Source: Myxococcales bacterium (GTDB lineage Bacteria; Myxococcota_A; UBA9160; UBA4427). Taken from it: 64,000 nt of DNA. Position numbers and translations under genes: made by a program. The notes under the pieces were generated by a model, which made no database searches, had not been told where the DNA came from, and saw only the letters and a list, made by a program, of their open reading frames with translations. Positions 26,554 through 36,932 of this stretch are shown piece by piece; the stretch's first letter is position 1, and the number at the start of each line of letters is the position of its first letter. The DNA lies in contig JADFNE010000009.1 of the NCBI GenBank assembly GCA_022563535.1, positions 31,149 to 95,148 on the forward strand, in the 5' to 3' direction.

Positions 26554-26799
26554 TCAGGCGCGAATGTTGATGCGGCTACCGCGGTCTGGTTCGCCTGCGG
26601 GATCCTGATTCTCGGGCTCATGCTCATGGGAAGTCGCAGTGGGGTCGCGCCGCGTTCTGCGCTTCTTCCGGTGCCCCTCGCCACTGCCATCCCTTTCGGG
26701 GTCGAAGATGGGGGGCTCCGAGCGTTTGACCGCGGCGGGGATGAGGTTCTTCTGGGGCTCGGGCTGTACAGGAATCGGGATGCTGTCGGGAACGTCCAT
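26554..26799 (-). CDS. Small disordered proline/arginine-rich protein
   Basis: This 81-residue frame starts at ATG 26799 with GGAG 5 nt upstream, a good initiation site. The protein has PIPVQPEP near the start, a basic RKKRRTRR segment in the middle and acidic EHEPENQ after it, and ends GSRINIRA. No fold or family is evident and it is predicted to be unstructured. It may be a small peptide-type protein rather than an enzyme. Codon use alone does not settle whether it is real. Confidence 0.45.
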   Translation of the reverse strand: MDVPDSIPIPVQPEPQKNLIPAAVKRSEPPIFDPERDGSGEGHRKKRRTRRDPTATSHEHEPENQDPAGEPDRGSRINIRA

Positions 26800-27030
26800 C
26801 CAGGCTCCTTGCTTTTCAGGCTCACATCGCCAGTGTCGACGATCTGTCAACGGGCCGGCGAAGCAGCGGGCGGCATACGATCGAAGCGCTTGTAGGTGTA
26901 TCGACCCGAGAGCATTTCAAATTGAGATGCCGCGTCGGGACTGCGTCTTTGCGAATCTTTGCTGCAGTCGCGCTGCCAACCACGCTCATGCTCGTTGCAT
27001 CGCAGGCTCCGGGTCTTCATACTCGCATCG

Positions 27031-27843
27031 ATGTCGGATTCGAAATCGTCTCCAATTCGGGAGCTGCTCGAAATCATGGCGCGGCTGCGCGACCCCGCGG
27101 ACGGCTGCCCCTGGGATGTCGAGCAGACCTTTGACTCGATCGCCCCCTATACCCTCGAGGAGGCGTACGAGGTCGATCACGCCATTCGCATGAATGACAT
27201 GGAGTCGCTGTGTGATGAGCTTGGGGATCTGCTGTTGCAAGTCGTCTTTCATGCACAAATGGCGGACGAAGCGGGCCACTTTGCCTTCGACGATGTCGCG
27301 GCCGCGATCTGCGGCAAGCTGATTCGCCGTCATCCGCACGTGTTTGGCGACCCCGAGCGCGGCGGCGAGCGCGAGCCATTCCGCACAACAGCAGATCAGA
27401 CCCGTTTTTGGGAGGAGAGCAAAGCGCACGAACGCGCGAAGCGGGCGGCTGCGAAGGACGAACCCGCGAGCCCCTTCGAAGGAATCCCGCGAGCGCTGCC
27501 CGCCCTCGCCCGTGCGGCCAAGTTACACAAACGCGCGTCGCGGCTTTCCTGCTCGACGTCGTCAGATCTGGAGCCACAGCCCGAATCAAAGTCGAACGGA
27601 GAGTTCGATCTGTCGGCCTTCGACAGCGCACTCGAGGTCCTGGTCCGGGAAGCCAGGCGCGGCGACGATGCCCAGCACCCGCAAGCCAATCGAATGCTGG
27701 GGCAGATCTTGTCCAGGTGCGTAGACGCGGCCCGCAACCTGGGGCTAGACCCGGAAGCCGCGCTGTCCGCAGAAAATTTCGAGTTCGAGTCGCGCGTCGA
27801 GCAGCGTCACCTTCAAGTTCACCGCGCGGACGAGGGCGACTGA
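27031..27843 (+). CDS. mazG: Nucleoside triphosphate pyrophosphohydrolase MazG
   Basis: This 270-residue enzyme hydrolyses NTPs and dNTPs to monophosphates plus pyrophosphate. The metal-binding helices are clear: TLEEAYEVDHAI and CDELGDLLLQVVFHAQMA in the N-terminal domain. A second, more diverged domain follows, including SRCVDAARNLGLDPEAAL. FAFDDVAAAICGKLIRRHPHVFG is a MazG hallmark. ATG 27031 gives the usual N-terminus (MSDSKSSPIRELLEIMARLRD). Cellular MazG removes aberrant nucleotides and can moderate (p)ppGpp-linked stress. Confidence 0.9.
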   Translation: MSDSKSSPIRELLEIMARLRDPADGCPWDVEQTFDSIAPYTLEEAYEVDHAIRMNDMESLCDELGDLLLQVVFHAQMADEAGHFAFDDVAAAICGKLIRRHPHVFGDPERGGEREPFRTTADQTRFWEESKAHERAKRAAAKDEPASPFEGIPRALPALARAAKLHKRASRLSCSTSSDLEPQPESKSNGEFDLSAFDSALEVLVREARRGDDAQHPQANRMLGQILSRCVDAARNLGLDPEAALSAENFEFESRVEQRHLQVHRADEGD

Positions 27844-27999
27844 ACCCTCCACGATTGAAGTAGGGCACACGCTTTTCCACGCATAGTGGAACCGCCGACC
27901 GTTAATCAAGATGATCCCGGAAAGATCCGATACGGACCTAGGCCCAGCCGAAACTCGGCTGCGCCTTTGTCCCTATTGGTACCGTCTCGGAGATCGAGC

Positions 28000-28551
28000 G
28001 TGGAAAGCAGTCCCAGTGATTCCGTGACGCTTGCTTCAAAGGAAGCGGCGGCGTTGTCGTCGCTCGCCGCCGAATCCTTTCCCCAGCCGGTGCGCCGCCG
28101 GATGCGACGCCGTCGGCGGAGTCTGCGGCGAAGGATCGTCGATGCCCTGACGCCCTTCTGCATTGTGGCAGGGCTGACCATCTTCGCGGGGGGGATGGTA
28201 CAACTGGTCGAAGTTGGGGCCGCCGGTCAATCCAAGTCCCGGAGAAGCCATGCGACCTTGCGCGTTGAAGTCGGGCCTCCGCCGTCCCTCAGGGCGCAAC
28301 TCGCCAAGAACAAATATCAAAATACGCGGCGAGATCGACCCATAGCCGTGCGGAATGATTCGATGCACCAGATTCAAGTCTCGAATCAGATCGCATTTCC
28401 AATGGAAGCGCAGCGCAGTTTGGTCGAAATGTTCGCCACACCGAAGCGAACGTCCGGCAGCGTGAACGACATTGTGGACTGGGGACTATTGTTCGAACCG
28501 GGGAGCGAAGACCCTCGATCCACCCTTCAGCGAGGCACTGCTCAGCGCTGA
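28000..28551 (+). CDS. Hypothetical single-pass membrane protein
   Basis: This 183-residue protein starts at GTG 28000, with GGAG 7 nt upstream; an in-frame GTG at 27886 is the alternative but has no ribosome site. It has a very basic patch (RRRMRRRRRSLRRR), then a single hydrophobic helix (IVAGLTIFAGGMVQLV), then a soluble tail of about 110 residues. The layout predicts an N-in, C-out anchor. I recognise no family. Its 3' end overlaps that of the FKBP gene, which is convergent, by 10 nt. Confidence 0.5.
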   Translation: MESSPSDSVTLASKEAAALSSLAAESFPQPVRRRMRRRRRSLRRRIVDALTPFCIVAGLTIFAGGMVQLVEVGAAGQSKSRRSHATLRVEVGPPPSLRAQLAKNKYQNTRRDRPIAVRNDSMHQIQVSNQIAFPMEAQRSLVEMFATPKRTSGSVNDIVDWGLLFEPGSEDPRSTLQRGTAQR

Positions 28552-29240
28552 GCGGCTCCAACGATCTCCAGCAACTCAACCTCGAAGACCAACGTCGCAC
28601 CACCCGGGATGGTGGGCGGGCTGCCTCGATCGCCGTAGGCGATCTCTGACGGGCAAACCAGTTTGCTCTTGCCCCCGACCTTCATCATGGTGACGGCTTC
28701 GGTCCAGCACGCGATCACGCCGTTCAAGGGGAGCGTCACCGGCTGGTCGCGCTCGACCGAGCTGTCGAAGACGTTGCCATTTCGCAGGGTGCCGTGATAG
28801 TGAACCTTCACCTTGTCCGTGGGAGTGGGCGACGGACCGCTTCCCTCGCTGATGGTCGTCAGCACGAGACCCGAATCGTACTTCTTCGCACCCGGTTCCT
28901 TGGCGGCAGCAGCGAGAAACATGACCGACATCTTCTTCTCCGCTTCGACCACTGCGGCTCCGCGCTGCTTACGAAGAGCCTGGATCTGGCTCATGTACTC
29001 CCGGGTATTGACGTGACTCGCCGCCCCCGTGACGCCGTCCTTGATTCCGTCGAGCACTACCTCGAGGTCGGCACCTACGAGGCCAAAGGAATGGAGACCC
29101 TGGGACATCGCAACCCCCAGGACATACAGGATGTTGTCTTCCTTCTTCGCAGCTTCGGCCGCTGCGGCTTGCATGGAGGCGAATGCCAGCGAGATCAGGC
29201 ATATCGCGCCAATGAGAGTGTTCGTGCGACTGCGATGCAT
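28542..29240 (-). CDS. FKBP-type peptidyl-prolyl isomerase, periplasmic
   Basis: This 232-residue protein has a signal peptide ending near MQAAAAEA, an N-terminal dimerisation-type helical region (about 35-125) as in FkpA/Mip, and an FKBP domain (about 135-230). The domain shows VKVHYHGTLRNGNVFDSS, WTEAVTMMKVGGKSKLV, PSEIAYGDRG and FEVELLEI. It catalyses cis-trans proline isomerisation during folding of exported proteins. ATG 29240 has AAGGA upstream. Confidence 0.9.
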   Translation of the reverse strand: MHRSRTNTLIGAICLISLAFASMQAAAAEAAKKEDNILYVLGVAMSQGLHSFGLVGADLEVVLDGIKDGVTGAASHVNTREYMSQIQALRKQRGAAVVEAEKKMSVMFLAAAAKEPGAKKYDSGLVLTTISEGSGPSPTPTDKVKVHYHGTLRNGNVFDSSVERDQPVTLPLNGVIACWTEAVTMMKVGGKSKLVCPSEIAYGDRGSPPTIPGGATLVFEVELLEIVGAAQR

Positions 29241-29335
29241 CAATCAATTCCTTAGTGGCTCGGTTCGACAGAGGGTCGTGACGGTTGGACAGGGCCAAAA
29301 CCACAGCGGTTCCCCCCAGCAAGGGGTTAAAAAAA

Positions 29336-32230
29336 TCAGGCTTGCCGTTTCCCCGTTTTGGCCCGACTTGCTCTCTTCTTGGGCCGGCGCGCGGATTTCA
29401 GGAGCTTCTGAAGATATCGTCCAGTGTGTGAGGCGCGTATTCGGCTCACTTGCTCGGGTGTTCCCTGGGCGATCAACTCTCCGCCCTCCGGCCCCCCCTC
29501 GGGTCCGAGATCGAGGATCCAGTCGGCGCGCTTGATGACGTCGAGATTGTGCTCGATCACCACCACTGAATTGCCGGCGTCGACCAGTTCCTCGAGCACG
29601 ACGAGAAGCTTGCGTACGTCTTCGAAGTGCAAGCCGGTCGTGGGTTCGTCCAGGATATAGAGCGTCCGCCCGGAGGCCCGCTTGGAGAGCTCGCGCGCGA
29701 GCTTGATCCGCTGGGCTTCACCCCCCGAAAGCGTCGGAGAGGGTTGACCCAGGGGTAAGTAGTCGAGCCCGACTCGCGACAGCAGCTCGAGTGGACCGTG
29801 GATCTTGCGGTGGACTGCAAAGATCTCCATTGCCTCGAACACCGTGAGATCGAGCACGTCGGCGATGTTCAACCCCTTGTACTTCACCGCGAGGGTTGCT
29901 TCGTTGAAGCGCTTTCCCTGGCACTCTTCACAGCGCACGAAGACGTCCGCCAGGAAGTGCATCTCGATCTTGCGAACCCCGTCGCCTTCACAGGCTTCAC
30001 AGCGCCCGCCTTTGACGTTGAATGAGAAGCGTCCGGGTTTGTAGCCGTGGATGCGCGCGTCGGGCAACTGGGCGAAGAAGCGGCGGATTTCATCGAATAC
30101 CTTGATATAGGTCGCCGGGTTGCTGCGCGGGGTGCGTCCGATGGGCCGCTGGTCGATGCCGATCACCTTGTCGAGCTGTTCGGTTCCGGTGATCGTGCTG
30201 TGCTTGCCGATTCGCTTGGTCGAAGCATGGAATTTGCGCGACAGCGCGGGATGCAGGATGTCGTTGACGAGGGTTGATTTCCCGGCCCCCGAAACCCCAG
30301 TGACCGCGGTCAGCACACCGAGTGGGAGTTCGACATCGATATTCCGCAAATTGTTTTCCCGGGCGCCGCTGATCTTGAGGCTGCCCTTGGCGCTGCGCCG
30401 CTTGCTGGGAATCTCGATGCGTTTTCGATTCGACAGGTAGGCGCCCGTGATCGATTTTTTGCACCGCTCGAGACTTTTCGGTGTGCCCGCGTGGACAATC
30501 TGGCCCCCGGCAACCCCGGCCCCCGGCCCAAAGTCGATCACCCAATCGGCGGCCCGGATCGTCTCTTCGTCGTGTTCGACCACCACCACCGTGTTGCCGA
30601 TGTCACGCATGCGCAACAGCGTATTGAGCAAGCGGCGGTTGTCGCGCTGATGCAATCCGATCGAGGGCTCGTCGAGGATGTAGATCACACCTGTCAGGTC
30701 CGATCCCACCTGACTTGCAAGGCGAATGCGCTGGGACTCTCCGCCCGAGAGAGACGGACCCGAGCGATCGAGTGAGAGATACCCGAGCCCAACCGCCCCA
30801 AGGAAATCGAGCCTTGCGCGAATCTCTTTCAAGATTTCGATGGCGATCTCTTTGGCCGCGCCCTTGAGTTTGAGGTCGCTGAAGAATTGACGAGCGTCGT
30901 TGACCGTCAGGTTCGAAATCTCGACAATGCTCTTCCCGCTGACCCGTACCGCCGCCGCTTCGGCGCGAAGACGCGTGCCGCCGCAAGTCGAACAGTCTGT
31001 ATTGGCAAGCCACTGGCCGTACCAGCGCTTGGCCCGGTCGCTCTTCGCCTCGGTGAAGCGGCGCATCAACCGGGGGATCGCGCCCTCCCAGGTCGAGTTG
31101 AAACTCCCATGACTACTCTTGCCCTGCCAGGAAAGCTTGTAGCGCCGATCGCCGGTCCCGTAGAGCAGCGCTTCGCGTTGGCGCTTCGGAAGCGAGCGCC
31201 AGCGTTTGTGCGGATCGACGCCGAGATAGGCGACGATCTGGGCGCGGAACCCCGTGCTCCAGCCGGTCTTCTCACTGACCTTGTTACCCCAGGGCTTGAC
31301 CGCGCCCTGGTCGATGCTGAGTTCCGGGTCGGGCACCACCAACTCGGGGTCGATCTCCACGCGCACGCCCAGACCATTGCAGTCCGAACACATGCCCTGG
31401 GGACTGTTGAATGAAAACAATTGGGGGGTGAGTTCGGGAAAGCTCACTCCGCAGTCGCCGCAAGCGGCGCTCTCGGAGAACGTCCGCTCGACTTCGCCCT
31501 GCTTCTTTCCGCTGCCGGTGATTGCCGTCAATATTCCGTTGCCCACTTCGAGGGCCTTCTCGACGGATTCGTTGATTCGCGAACGATTCTTGGGCTCGAG
31601 GATCAGACGATCGATCACGACATCGACGTTGTGCTTGCGGCGCTTGTCGAGGGATTCGATGTCCTCGCTCATCACCATTTCCCCATCGACGCGCAGGCGC
31701 AGGTAGCCGGCCCGACGCATGTCAGCGAGAAGTTCGCGGTGTTCACCCTTGCGATTCGCGAGCAGCGACGAAAGCAGGATCAAGCGCTCTCCCGGCGCCT
31801 GGGCGAGCAGCTCTTTGCCAATTTGCTCTGCCGTCTGGCCGGTCACCTTTTTCCCGCACAGGTGACAATGCTGAAGCCCGACGCGAGCGAAGAGGACCCG
31901 GAGGTAGTCGGAAATCTCGGTGATCGTGCCGACCGTCGAACGAGGATTCGACCCCGTGGTCTTCTGTTCGATGGAAATCGTGGGCGACAACCCGCGAATT
32001 GTCTCGTACTTTGGTTTCTCCATCTGGCCGAGAAACTGGCGCGCATAGGCGGAGAGCGATTCAACGTAGCGTCGCTGACCTTCGGCGTAGAGGGTGTCGA
32101 AGGCCAGAGAGGACTTGCCGGAGCCGGAGACTCCGGTCATCACCGACAACTTTTTCTTGGGGATCTTGACGTTGATGTTCTTGAGGTTGTGCTCGCGGGC
32201 ACCCTTGATGAATATGTGGTCTAACTCCAT
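29336..32230 (-). CDS. uvrA: UvrABC excinuclease subunit A
   Basis: This 964-residue damage-recognition ATPase has two ABC modules. Walker A motifs are [10 protein letters not shown] and [10 protein letters not shown], and signatures are [12 protein letters not shown] and [12 protein letters not shown]. Both zinc modules are present: CGDC...CSDC and CEAC...CEEC. It finds bulky DNA lesions and loads UvrB. I chose ATG 32230 ([19 protein letters not shown]); a TTG three codons earlier is less likely. It is divergent from the mechanosensitive channel gene. No clear LexA box is visible in the shared upstream region. Confidence 0.97.
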   Translation of the reverse strand: MELDHIFIKGAREHNLKNINVKIPKKKLSVMTGVSGSGKSSLAFDTLYAEGQRRYVESLSAYARQFLGQMEKPKYETIRGLSPTISIEQKTTGSNPRSTVGTITEISDYLRVLFARVGLQHCHLCGKKVTGQTAEQIGKELLAQAPGERLILLSSLLANRKGEHRELLADMRRAGYLRLRVDGEMVMSEDIESLDKRRKHNVDVVIDRLILEPKNRSRINESVEKALEVGNGILTAITGSGKKQGEVERTFSESAACGDCGVSFPELTPQLFSFNSPQGMCSDCNGLGVRVEIDPELVVPDPELSIDQGAVKPWGNKVSEKTGWSTGFRAQIVAYLGVDPHKRWRSLPKRQREALLYGTGDRRYKLSWQGKSSHGSFNSTWEGAIPRLMRRFTEAKSDRAKRWYGQWLANTDCSTCGGTRLRAEAAAVRVSGKSIVEISNLTVNDARQFFSDLKLKGAAKEIAIEILKEIRARLDFLGAVGLGYLSLDRSGPSLSGGESQRIRLASQVGSDLTGVIYILDEPSIGLHQRDNRRLLNTLLRMRDIGNTVVVVEHDEETIRAADWVIDFGPGAGVAGGQIVHAGTPKSLERCKKSITGAYLSNRKRIEIPSKRRSAKGSLKISGARENNLRNIDVELPLGVLTAVTGVSGAGKSTLVNDILHPALSRKFHASTKRIGKHSTITGTEQLDKVIGIDQRPIGRTPRSNPATYIKVFDEIRRFFAQLPDARIHGYKPGRFSFNVKGGRCEACEGDGVRKIEMHFLADVFVRCEECQGKRFNEATLAVKYKGLNIADVLDLTVFEAMEIFAVHRKIHGPLELLSRVGLDYLPLGQPSPTLSGGEAQRIKLARELSKRASGRTLYILDEPTTGLHFEDVRKLLVVLEELVDAGNSVVVIEHNLDVIKRADWILDLGPEGGPEGGELIAQGTPEQVSRIRASHTGRYLQKLLKSARRPKKRASRAKTGKRQA

Positions 32231-32368
32231 GGGATCCAATTTTCGCTGCCGGCTGGTTCAGTATAGGGTCGGTGGCCGGTTCCCGACACGGGTTGGAGCG
32301 AGGACTGTGGGGACGTCTGGCGGGAGCCCGGTGATATCGGAGTCCCGCCCATCGATAGGGAGATCGCA

Positions 32369-33598
32369 GTGGATCTGCAAGAACTGGCGGGAAACTTCAG
32401 CCGCGAGCAGCCAATCATCTCCCAGGTGCTAGGAGTGGGGGCGCTCGCCCTGCTTGGATGGATCGCCAACTTCGTAGCGGGACGCTGGATGCTGCGCTTG
32501 ATGCGCGGCGTGGCGAGTCGGAGCAGCAACCACTGGGACGATGCGCTCGTGAACGCTCGCTTCTTTTATCGCATTGCCAACCTCGCACCCGTCCTCGTGA
32601 TCTACTTCGGGGTCCAGGTGCTGGAACTGCATTCGACCGTCGGACTCGTGCTGCAGCGGGCGTCCCTCGCATTCGCAACGGTCCTGTTGGCTGTCGTGGT
32701 GAGTGCTTTTCTCGATGCCGTGCACGAGATCTACGCGCAGTTGCCCGAAGTCGGACAGCGACCGATCGGGGGCTATCTCGGGTTCATCCGCCTCGCCAGC
32801 TATGTCATCGGTACCATCCTGGCGGTGTCGATCCTGATGGATCGCTCGCCCGTGATCTTCTTGAGCGGCCTCGGGGCGATCTCCGCCGTTGTCCTGATCG
32901 TCTTCAAGGACACCCTGTTGTCTCTCGTTGCGAGTATCCAGATCACCAACAATCGATTGCTTAATATTGGTGACTGGGTCGAGATGCCGAACTACGGAGC
33001 CGATGGCGACGTGATCGACATCACGCTCAACACCGTCAAGATCCAGAACTGGGACAAAACCATCACGACCGTTCCCACCTATGCGTTCATCAGTTCTTCG
33101 TTCAAAAACTGGAGCGGCATGTCCGACTCCAAATCGCGTCGCATCAAGCGGTCGCTTTTTGTCGATGTCACCAGCGCTCGATTTCTGGAACCCGGCGAGA
33201 TCGAAAAGTTCTCGAAGTTCGCGCTCCTGCGGGGCTACTTCGACGATAAAAACGTCGAACTTTCAACTCACAACGCCGAACCCGGGCGAGACACCTCGAT
33301 CAACGCCGACATTCGCAGGTTGACGAATCTGGGGACACTGCGCGCCTATATGCTCAACTATCTTCGCTGCCATCCAAAGATCCATCAGGATCGAACTCTG
33401 ATGGTGCGCCAATTGAGCCCGAGTCCCGAAGGGCTGCCGATCGAGGTCTATTGTTTTACCAACGACATCGTCTGGGCCAACTACGAAGGCATCCAATCGG
33501 ACATTTTCGATCACTTTCTCGCCATCGCTCCAGAGTTCGGGATCAGGATCTTCCAGAATCCGAGCGGTGCGGATCTGGCCAATCTTTGTCCAGATTGA
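32369..33598 (+). CDS. MscS-family mechanosensitive ion channel, YbdG-like
   Basis: This 409-residue inner-membrane channel has four to five N-terminal membrane segments (about 15-165). The pore helix and MscS beta domain follow, with [20 protein letters not shown] and [19 protein letters not shown] (about 165-215), and a long C-terminal domain. Size and [10 protein letters not shown] resemble YbdG more than MscS. Such channels open under membrane tension to release solutes on osmotic downshock. Start GTG 32369 follows AGGGAG. Confidence 0.85.
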   Translation: MDLQELAGNFSREQPIISQVLGVGALALLGWIANFVAGRWMLRLMRGVASRSSNHWDDALVNARFFYRIANLAPVLVIYFGVQVLELHSTVGLVLQRASLAFATVLLAVVVSAFLDAVHEIYAQLPEVGQRPIGGYLGFIRLASYVIGTILAVSILMDRSPVIFLSGLGAISAVVLIVFKDTLLSLVASIQITNNRLLNIGDWVEMPNYGADGDVIDITLNTVKIQNWDKTITTVPTYAFISSSFKNWSGMSDSKSRRIKRSLFVDVTSARFLEPGEIEKFSKFALLRGYFDDKNVELSTHNAEPGRDTSINADIRRLTNLGTLRAYMLNYLRCHPKIHQDRTLMVRQLSPSPEGLPIEVYCFTNDIVWANYEGIQSDIFDHFLAIAPEFGIRIFQNPSGADLANLCPD

Positions 33599-33640
33599 CC
33601 AGCATCGGCGCGCAGCAAGCCCGGCTGAGGAGGCACTGAG

Positions 33641-34390
33641 TTGAGTTCTCTCGATCTGAAGGGCCGAACCGCGGTCATTACGGGCACGAGCCGCGGGATC
33701 GGGGCGGGTCTGGCCGAGCACTTTGCGGGTCACGGCATGCGCCTGGGTCTGTGTTCGCGCAGCGCGCCCGCGATGCCCTCGAGTGAAGACGTGATCGCCC
33801 GCTCGTTGGATGTCCGCGACGAAGCAGGCATGCAGGGCTTCGCCGACGAGGTAGCGGAGCGCTTTGGCGCGATCGATCTGTGGATCAACAACGCCGGTGT
33901 CTTGTCTCCGATCGCATCCTTGCGCGACGTATCGGTCGCGGATTTCCGCGAACACATCGACATCAATCTCACGGGTGTGTTTCTGGGCAGCCGGATCTAC
34001 GTACAACATGTGCGTTCGCGTTCGGAAAGTGGTGTGTTGCTCAATCTCTCCTCGGGGGCTGCCTGGGGGGGCTATGCGGGTTGGTCGGCCTATTGCGCGA
34101 GCAAAGCCGGCGTGGCGCTCCTGACCCAGTGCATTGCCCTCGAAGAGGCGGGCAGCGGGTTGCGCGCGCACGCGATCGCGCCCGGCGTAGTCGATACCGA
34201 GATGCATACGCTGATTCGCGCTACCTCCGCCGAAGACTTTCCTTCCCTCGATCGCTTTCTCGAAATGAAGCGCGACGACACGTTCAACTCGATCGAGTTC
34301 GTCGCGGAGTTCATGCTCGCCCTCGCATTCGATCCAGCCCAACGCAGCGACGAAGTCGATATTCGCGTGCCCGACGAGAAGGGCGACTGA
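33641..34390 (+). CDS. Short-chain dehydrogenase/reductase
   Basis: This 249-residue SDR begins at TTG 33641 behind GAGGAGG. The classical SDR elements are visible: TGTSRGIGAGL (coenzyme loop), NNAG in LWINNAGVLSP, a catalytic Ser in NLSSGA, and YCASK (Tyr-x3-Lys). An acidic residue after the second strand is not obvious, so NADP(H) is favoured. The substrate is unknown. The next gene begins 4 nt downstream, so they form an operon. Confidence 0.85.
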   Translation: MSSLDLKGRTAVITGTSRGIGAGLAEHFAGHGMRLGLCSRSAPAMPSSEDVIARSLDVRDEAGMQGFADEVAERFGAIDLWINNAGVLSPIASLRDVSVADFREHIDINLTGVFLGSRIYVQHVRSRSESGVLLNLSSGAAWGGYAGWSAYCASKAGVALLTQCIALEEAGSGLRAHAIAPGVVDTEMHTLIRATSAEDFPSLDRFLEMKRDDTFNSIEFVAEFMLALAFDPAQRSDEVDIRVPDEKGD

Positions 34391-34394
34391 GGGG

Positions 34395-35330
34395 GTGCGG
34401 ATCTTCGTCACCGGCGCAACGGGTCTCGTCGGTAGCGGCCTCTGCGCTGCGCTGCTGCGTCGGGGCGACGAAGTCACCGCGCTCAGTCGCAAGCCACCGC
34501 CCGCCGCGAAAGATTCGCCCCGCTGGATCGTTGGCGACCCTGCACTCCCGGGCCCATGGCAAAAAGAGATCGACGGAGCGTTCGCGATCGTCCATCTGGC
34601 GGGGGAATCGATTGCCAGCGGTCGCTGGACTCGGGCGCGCAAGGCCCGACTCCTCGCGAGCCGGGTCGACAGCACGCGGTTGATCGGGCAGACCCTCTCG
34701 ACCTGCGCGAACCCGCCCAAGGTCTGGGTCAACGCATCGGCGACGGGCTACTACGGAATGCGAGGTGAGGAGCAACTCGCCGAGGATGCAGCCCCGGGAG
34801 ACGATTTTCTCGCGCGACTGTGTTGCGAATGGGAAGCTGCGGCACTTGCATGCGCGAGCGAGACCCTGCGCGTCGTCTGTATGCGCTTTGGCGTCGTCCT
34901 GAGCGCCCGGGGCGGTGCGCTCGCAAAGATGCTACCGCCATTTCGTCTGGGTCTGGGCGGCCCAGTGGGACCTAGAGAGCGCTGGTTCCCGTGGATTCAC
35001 GAGAGCGATGCTCTCGGATTGCTAATGCATGCAGTTCATCCCCGGCGCGAAGCCGATCACGCCGGCTACAAGGAGCGTGCCCTCAGTGGCCCCGTCAATG
35101 CGGTTGCACCGGGCACGGTTCGTATGGGTGAATTTGCTTCCGCCCTGGGCTCGGCCCTGGGGCGTCCCGCGCGGATTCCTGTCCCGTTGGCTCTGTTGCG
35201 GCTCCCACTGGGAGAATTCGCTGAGTTGATCTCGCCGGGACAGAGGGTGCAGTGTGAGCGAGCACTCGCGTCGGGCTACCGGTTTGCACATCCTGCGATT
35301 GATGCCGCACTGCGTGCGTGTCTGGTGTGA
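34395..35330 (+). CDS. TIGR01777-family (YfcH-like) NAD-dependent epimerase/dehydratase
   Basis: This 311-residue extended-SDR-type protein starts at GTG 34395. It shows FVTGATGLVGSGL, HLAGESIASGRWTRARKA, NASATGYYG and PPFRLGLGGPVGPRERWFPWIH, then LLRLPLGEFAELISPGQRV. These are hallmarks of the YfcH/SDR39U1 family. The family's activity is poorly defined; a cell-division link has been suggested in some groups. It is immediately downstream of a second SDR gene. Confidence 0.88.
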   Translation: MRIFVTGATGLVGSGLCAALLRRGDEVTALSRKPPPAAKDSPRWIVGDPALPGPWQKEIDGAFAIVHLAGESIASGRWTRARKARLLASRVDSTRLIGQTLSTCANPPKVWVNASATGYYGMRGEEQLAEDAAPGDDFLARLCCEWEAAALACASETLRVVCMRFGVVLSARGGALAKMLPPFRLGLGGPVGPRERWFPWIHESDALGLLMHAVHPRREADHAGYKERALSGPVNAVAPGTVRMGEFASALGSALGRPARIPVPLALLRLPLGEFAELISPGQRVQCERALASGYRFAHPAIDAALRACLV

Positions 35331-35495
35331 AGGCGAGGACCGCTCCGCCGCCCAAGGGCTTCGAGCGCCCCTGGGCAGCAGAGCATTTAGACCGGCTCAT
35401 TTCGTTCTTGCTGTTCGAGCCTGTGGCCGGGGTCGAGTTCCAAGCTCCAATCAGCGCCATTTCGAGCGCCTTTTGGTTTGGTTCTCGAACTTCCT

Positions 35496-35687
35496 CTAAC
35501 CGAAATCTCGATCCAACACAGTCTTGCGACCGTCGCTTCGCGCACTCTCGATGGCGTCATCGCACATGCTTCGGATGCGGTCCGAAAGGGCCGCAAGCAC
35601 GCTCGATGAGGTCTTCATCGCGCCCTTCTCTTTGATGTAGCCCTTCACCTTTGAGGCTACGACCAGAACTTCAGTGGAATTTGACAT
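35496..35687 (-). CDS. Bacterial single-histone-fold protein (Bd0055-like)
   Basis: This 63-residue protein has the histone fold: helix 1 (VVASKVKGYIKEKG), loop 1 (AMKTSSS), long helix 2 (VLAALSDRIRSMCDDAIESA), loop 2 with RKTV in SDGRKTVLDRD, and a short helix 3. RKTV/L followed by D matches the DNA-contacting loop of archaeal histones and of Bd0055 from Bdellovibrio. Start ATG 35687 gives a compact protein with no tail. It probably binds and bends or coats DNA as a dimer. It is a single gene, with intergenic DNA on both sides. Sequence similarity to a histone is strong, but DNA binding is inferred. Confidence 0.8.
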   Translation of the reverse strand: MSNSTEVLVVASKVKGYIKEKGAMKTSSSVLAALSDRIRSMCDDAIESARSDGRKTVLDRDFG

Positions 35688-35938
35688 TGCTTAGAAGTCC
35701 CCTTTGAGGAGAAGCTTGGATACGTTGTGCATCCTCGCAGTGATGAGAATGCACGAATTACGCCGAAACGCAACACAGGGCACTCCCAGCGCACCAACTC
35801 GTAAAAACACCCTATGGTATCAATGGCTTGAGAACGTTGGTCAAACCCTACGGATCGGATCAGCTGCCGGGACGAGGTTTCCCCTGGGCCGCCCCACGGT
35901 AGGCTTGGCCGGAAAATGAAATCCTCGAGAGGTGAGAT

Positions 35939-36919
35939 CTGACGCCAGAACCTGTCAACGCGCCCCACGGCTCGGGTGTTGGGCGATACGCACCGTCGAC
36001 AACTGGCCCAGCGCATCCCGGGACGCTACTCGCCGCGCTCTTGTGTTGGCTCGACGCGCGTTCTCAGGGTGATCGTGTCTTGTTGCGTCTCGAGAACCTG
36101 GATCCCGAGCGATCGAAGCCTGAGTATCAGCGAGCCATGGTCGACGATCTGGCCTGGCTGGGTCTCGACTGGGATGCCGAGATCGTGCAGTCGGACCGAC
36201 TCGACCACTACGGCGAGGCGCTCGATCAGCTGGCGCAAAAAAACTTGTTGTACCCGTGCTCGTGCACCCGCGCAGAAATCCGCGAGGCCGCAATTCGCAC
36301 TCCCGACGGCGGGTTTCGCTACGACAACCGGTGCCGCGCGCGCAAACTCCCCAGCCGGGCGCAGGGCGGTTGGCGCGCGAGTTCCGATCCCCTGCGCGCG
36401 CGTCTGCCCGAGGGCTTTGTTTCTCCGGTTGACCTGGGCGGCCTCGATCTGCGTCAGGATCCAGTCGCGGCCTTCGGAGACCCCATCGTGTTGCGCAGGG
36501 ACGGCGCCTTTGCCTACCACCTCGCCGGTGTCGTGGACGATGCAGCTTGCCGGGTGACACGAATCGTGCGGGGCAGAGACCTCATGTTCAATAGCGCGAC
36601 CCAGATGGCTCTCAGGCGCTGCCTGGGACTGGAGGCGCCCAACTACCGTCACCACATGCTGCTGCTCGAACGGCAGGGAGAGAAGCTCGCGAAGCTGCAC
36701 GGGTCGGTCTCGAGTGCTTCGCTTCGCAAGGTCTACTCGTCCACCCAGTTGTGCGGTGTACTTGCCTTCGCAGCGGGACTCATCGCCAGCCCCGGCCCCA
36801 CAACTCCGGCCGAGCTCCTGCGGGAATTCTCCTGGGACCGCGTCCGGGGTGAAGACCGGGTCGCTCACTGGACCGGCGAGCATCTCGAGATCTCGGCCGT
36901 CCCGGAATCCTCAGCCTAG
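35939..36919 (+). CDS. gluQ: Glutamyl-Q tRNA(Asp) synthetase with apparent CTG start
   Basis: The 326-residue frame charges queuosine in tRNA(Asp) with glutamate. The catalytic start block [20 protein letters not shown] lies upstream of the first ATG/GTG/TTG candidate (TTG 36041), so a TTG start would lose the HIGH-type motif (HPGT). After the in-frame TGA at 35933-35935 the only near-cognate codon before that block is CTG 35939, with AGAGG upstream. The zinc-site pattern CSC...YDNRC and KLAKLHGS are present. An 8-codon ORF from ATG 35916 ends in TGA overlapping the CTG (CTGA), which could couple translation; a frameshift error is the alternative. Confidence 0.8.
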   Translation: MTPEPVNAPHGSGVGRYAPSTTGPAHPGTLLAALLCWLDARSQGDRVLLRLENLDPERSKPEYQRAMVDDLAWLGLDWDAEIVQSDRLDHYGEALDQLAQKNLLYPCSCTRAEIREAAIRTPDGGFRYDNRCRARKLPSRAQGGWRASSDPLRARLPEGFVSPVDLGGLDLRQDPVAAFGDPIVLRRDGAFAYHLAGVVDDAACRVTRIVRGRDLMFNSATQMALRRCLGLEAPNYRHHMLLLERQGEKLAKLHGSVSSASLRKVYSSTQLCGVLAFAAGLIASPGPTTPAELLREFSWDRVRGEDRVAHWTGEHLEISAVPESSA

Positions 36920-36932
36920 GAACCTAGGAACC
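36915..36932 (+). repeat. Short direct repeat CCTAGGAA
   Basis: CCTAGGAA occurs twice in tandem across the gluQ stop codon. It is an 8-bp duplication with no further features. Confidence 0.6.

Noticed and set aside
32231..32368. A LexA box in the uvrA promoter region
   Set aside because: Only a short CTG-GTT-CAG dyad is present and it does not fit a known SOS box.
35318..35635. A 105-residue frame antisense to the histone gene
   Set aside because: It lacks a ribosome site and family resemblance and overlaps the better-supported histone frame.
36041..36919. GluQ-RS starting at the TTG 36041
   Set aside because: It would delete the catalytic [15 protein letters not shown] segment that is in frame upstream.
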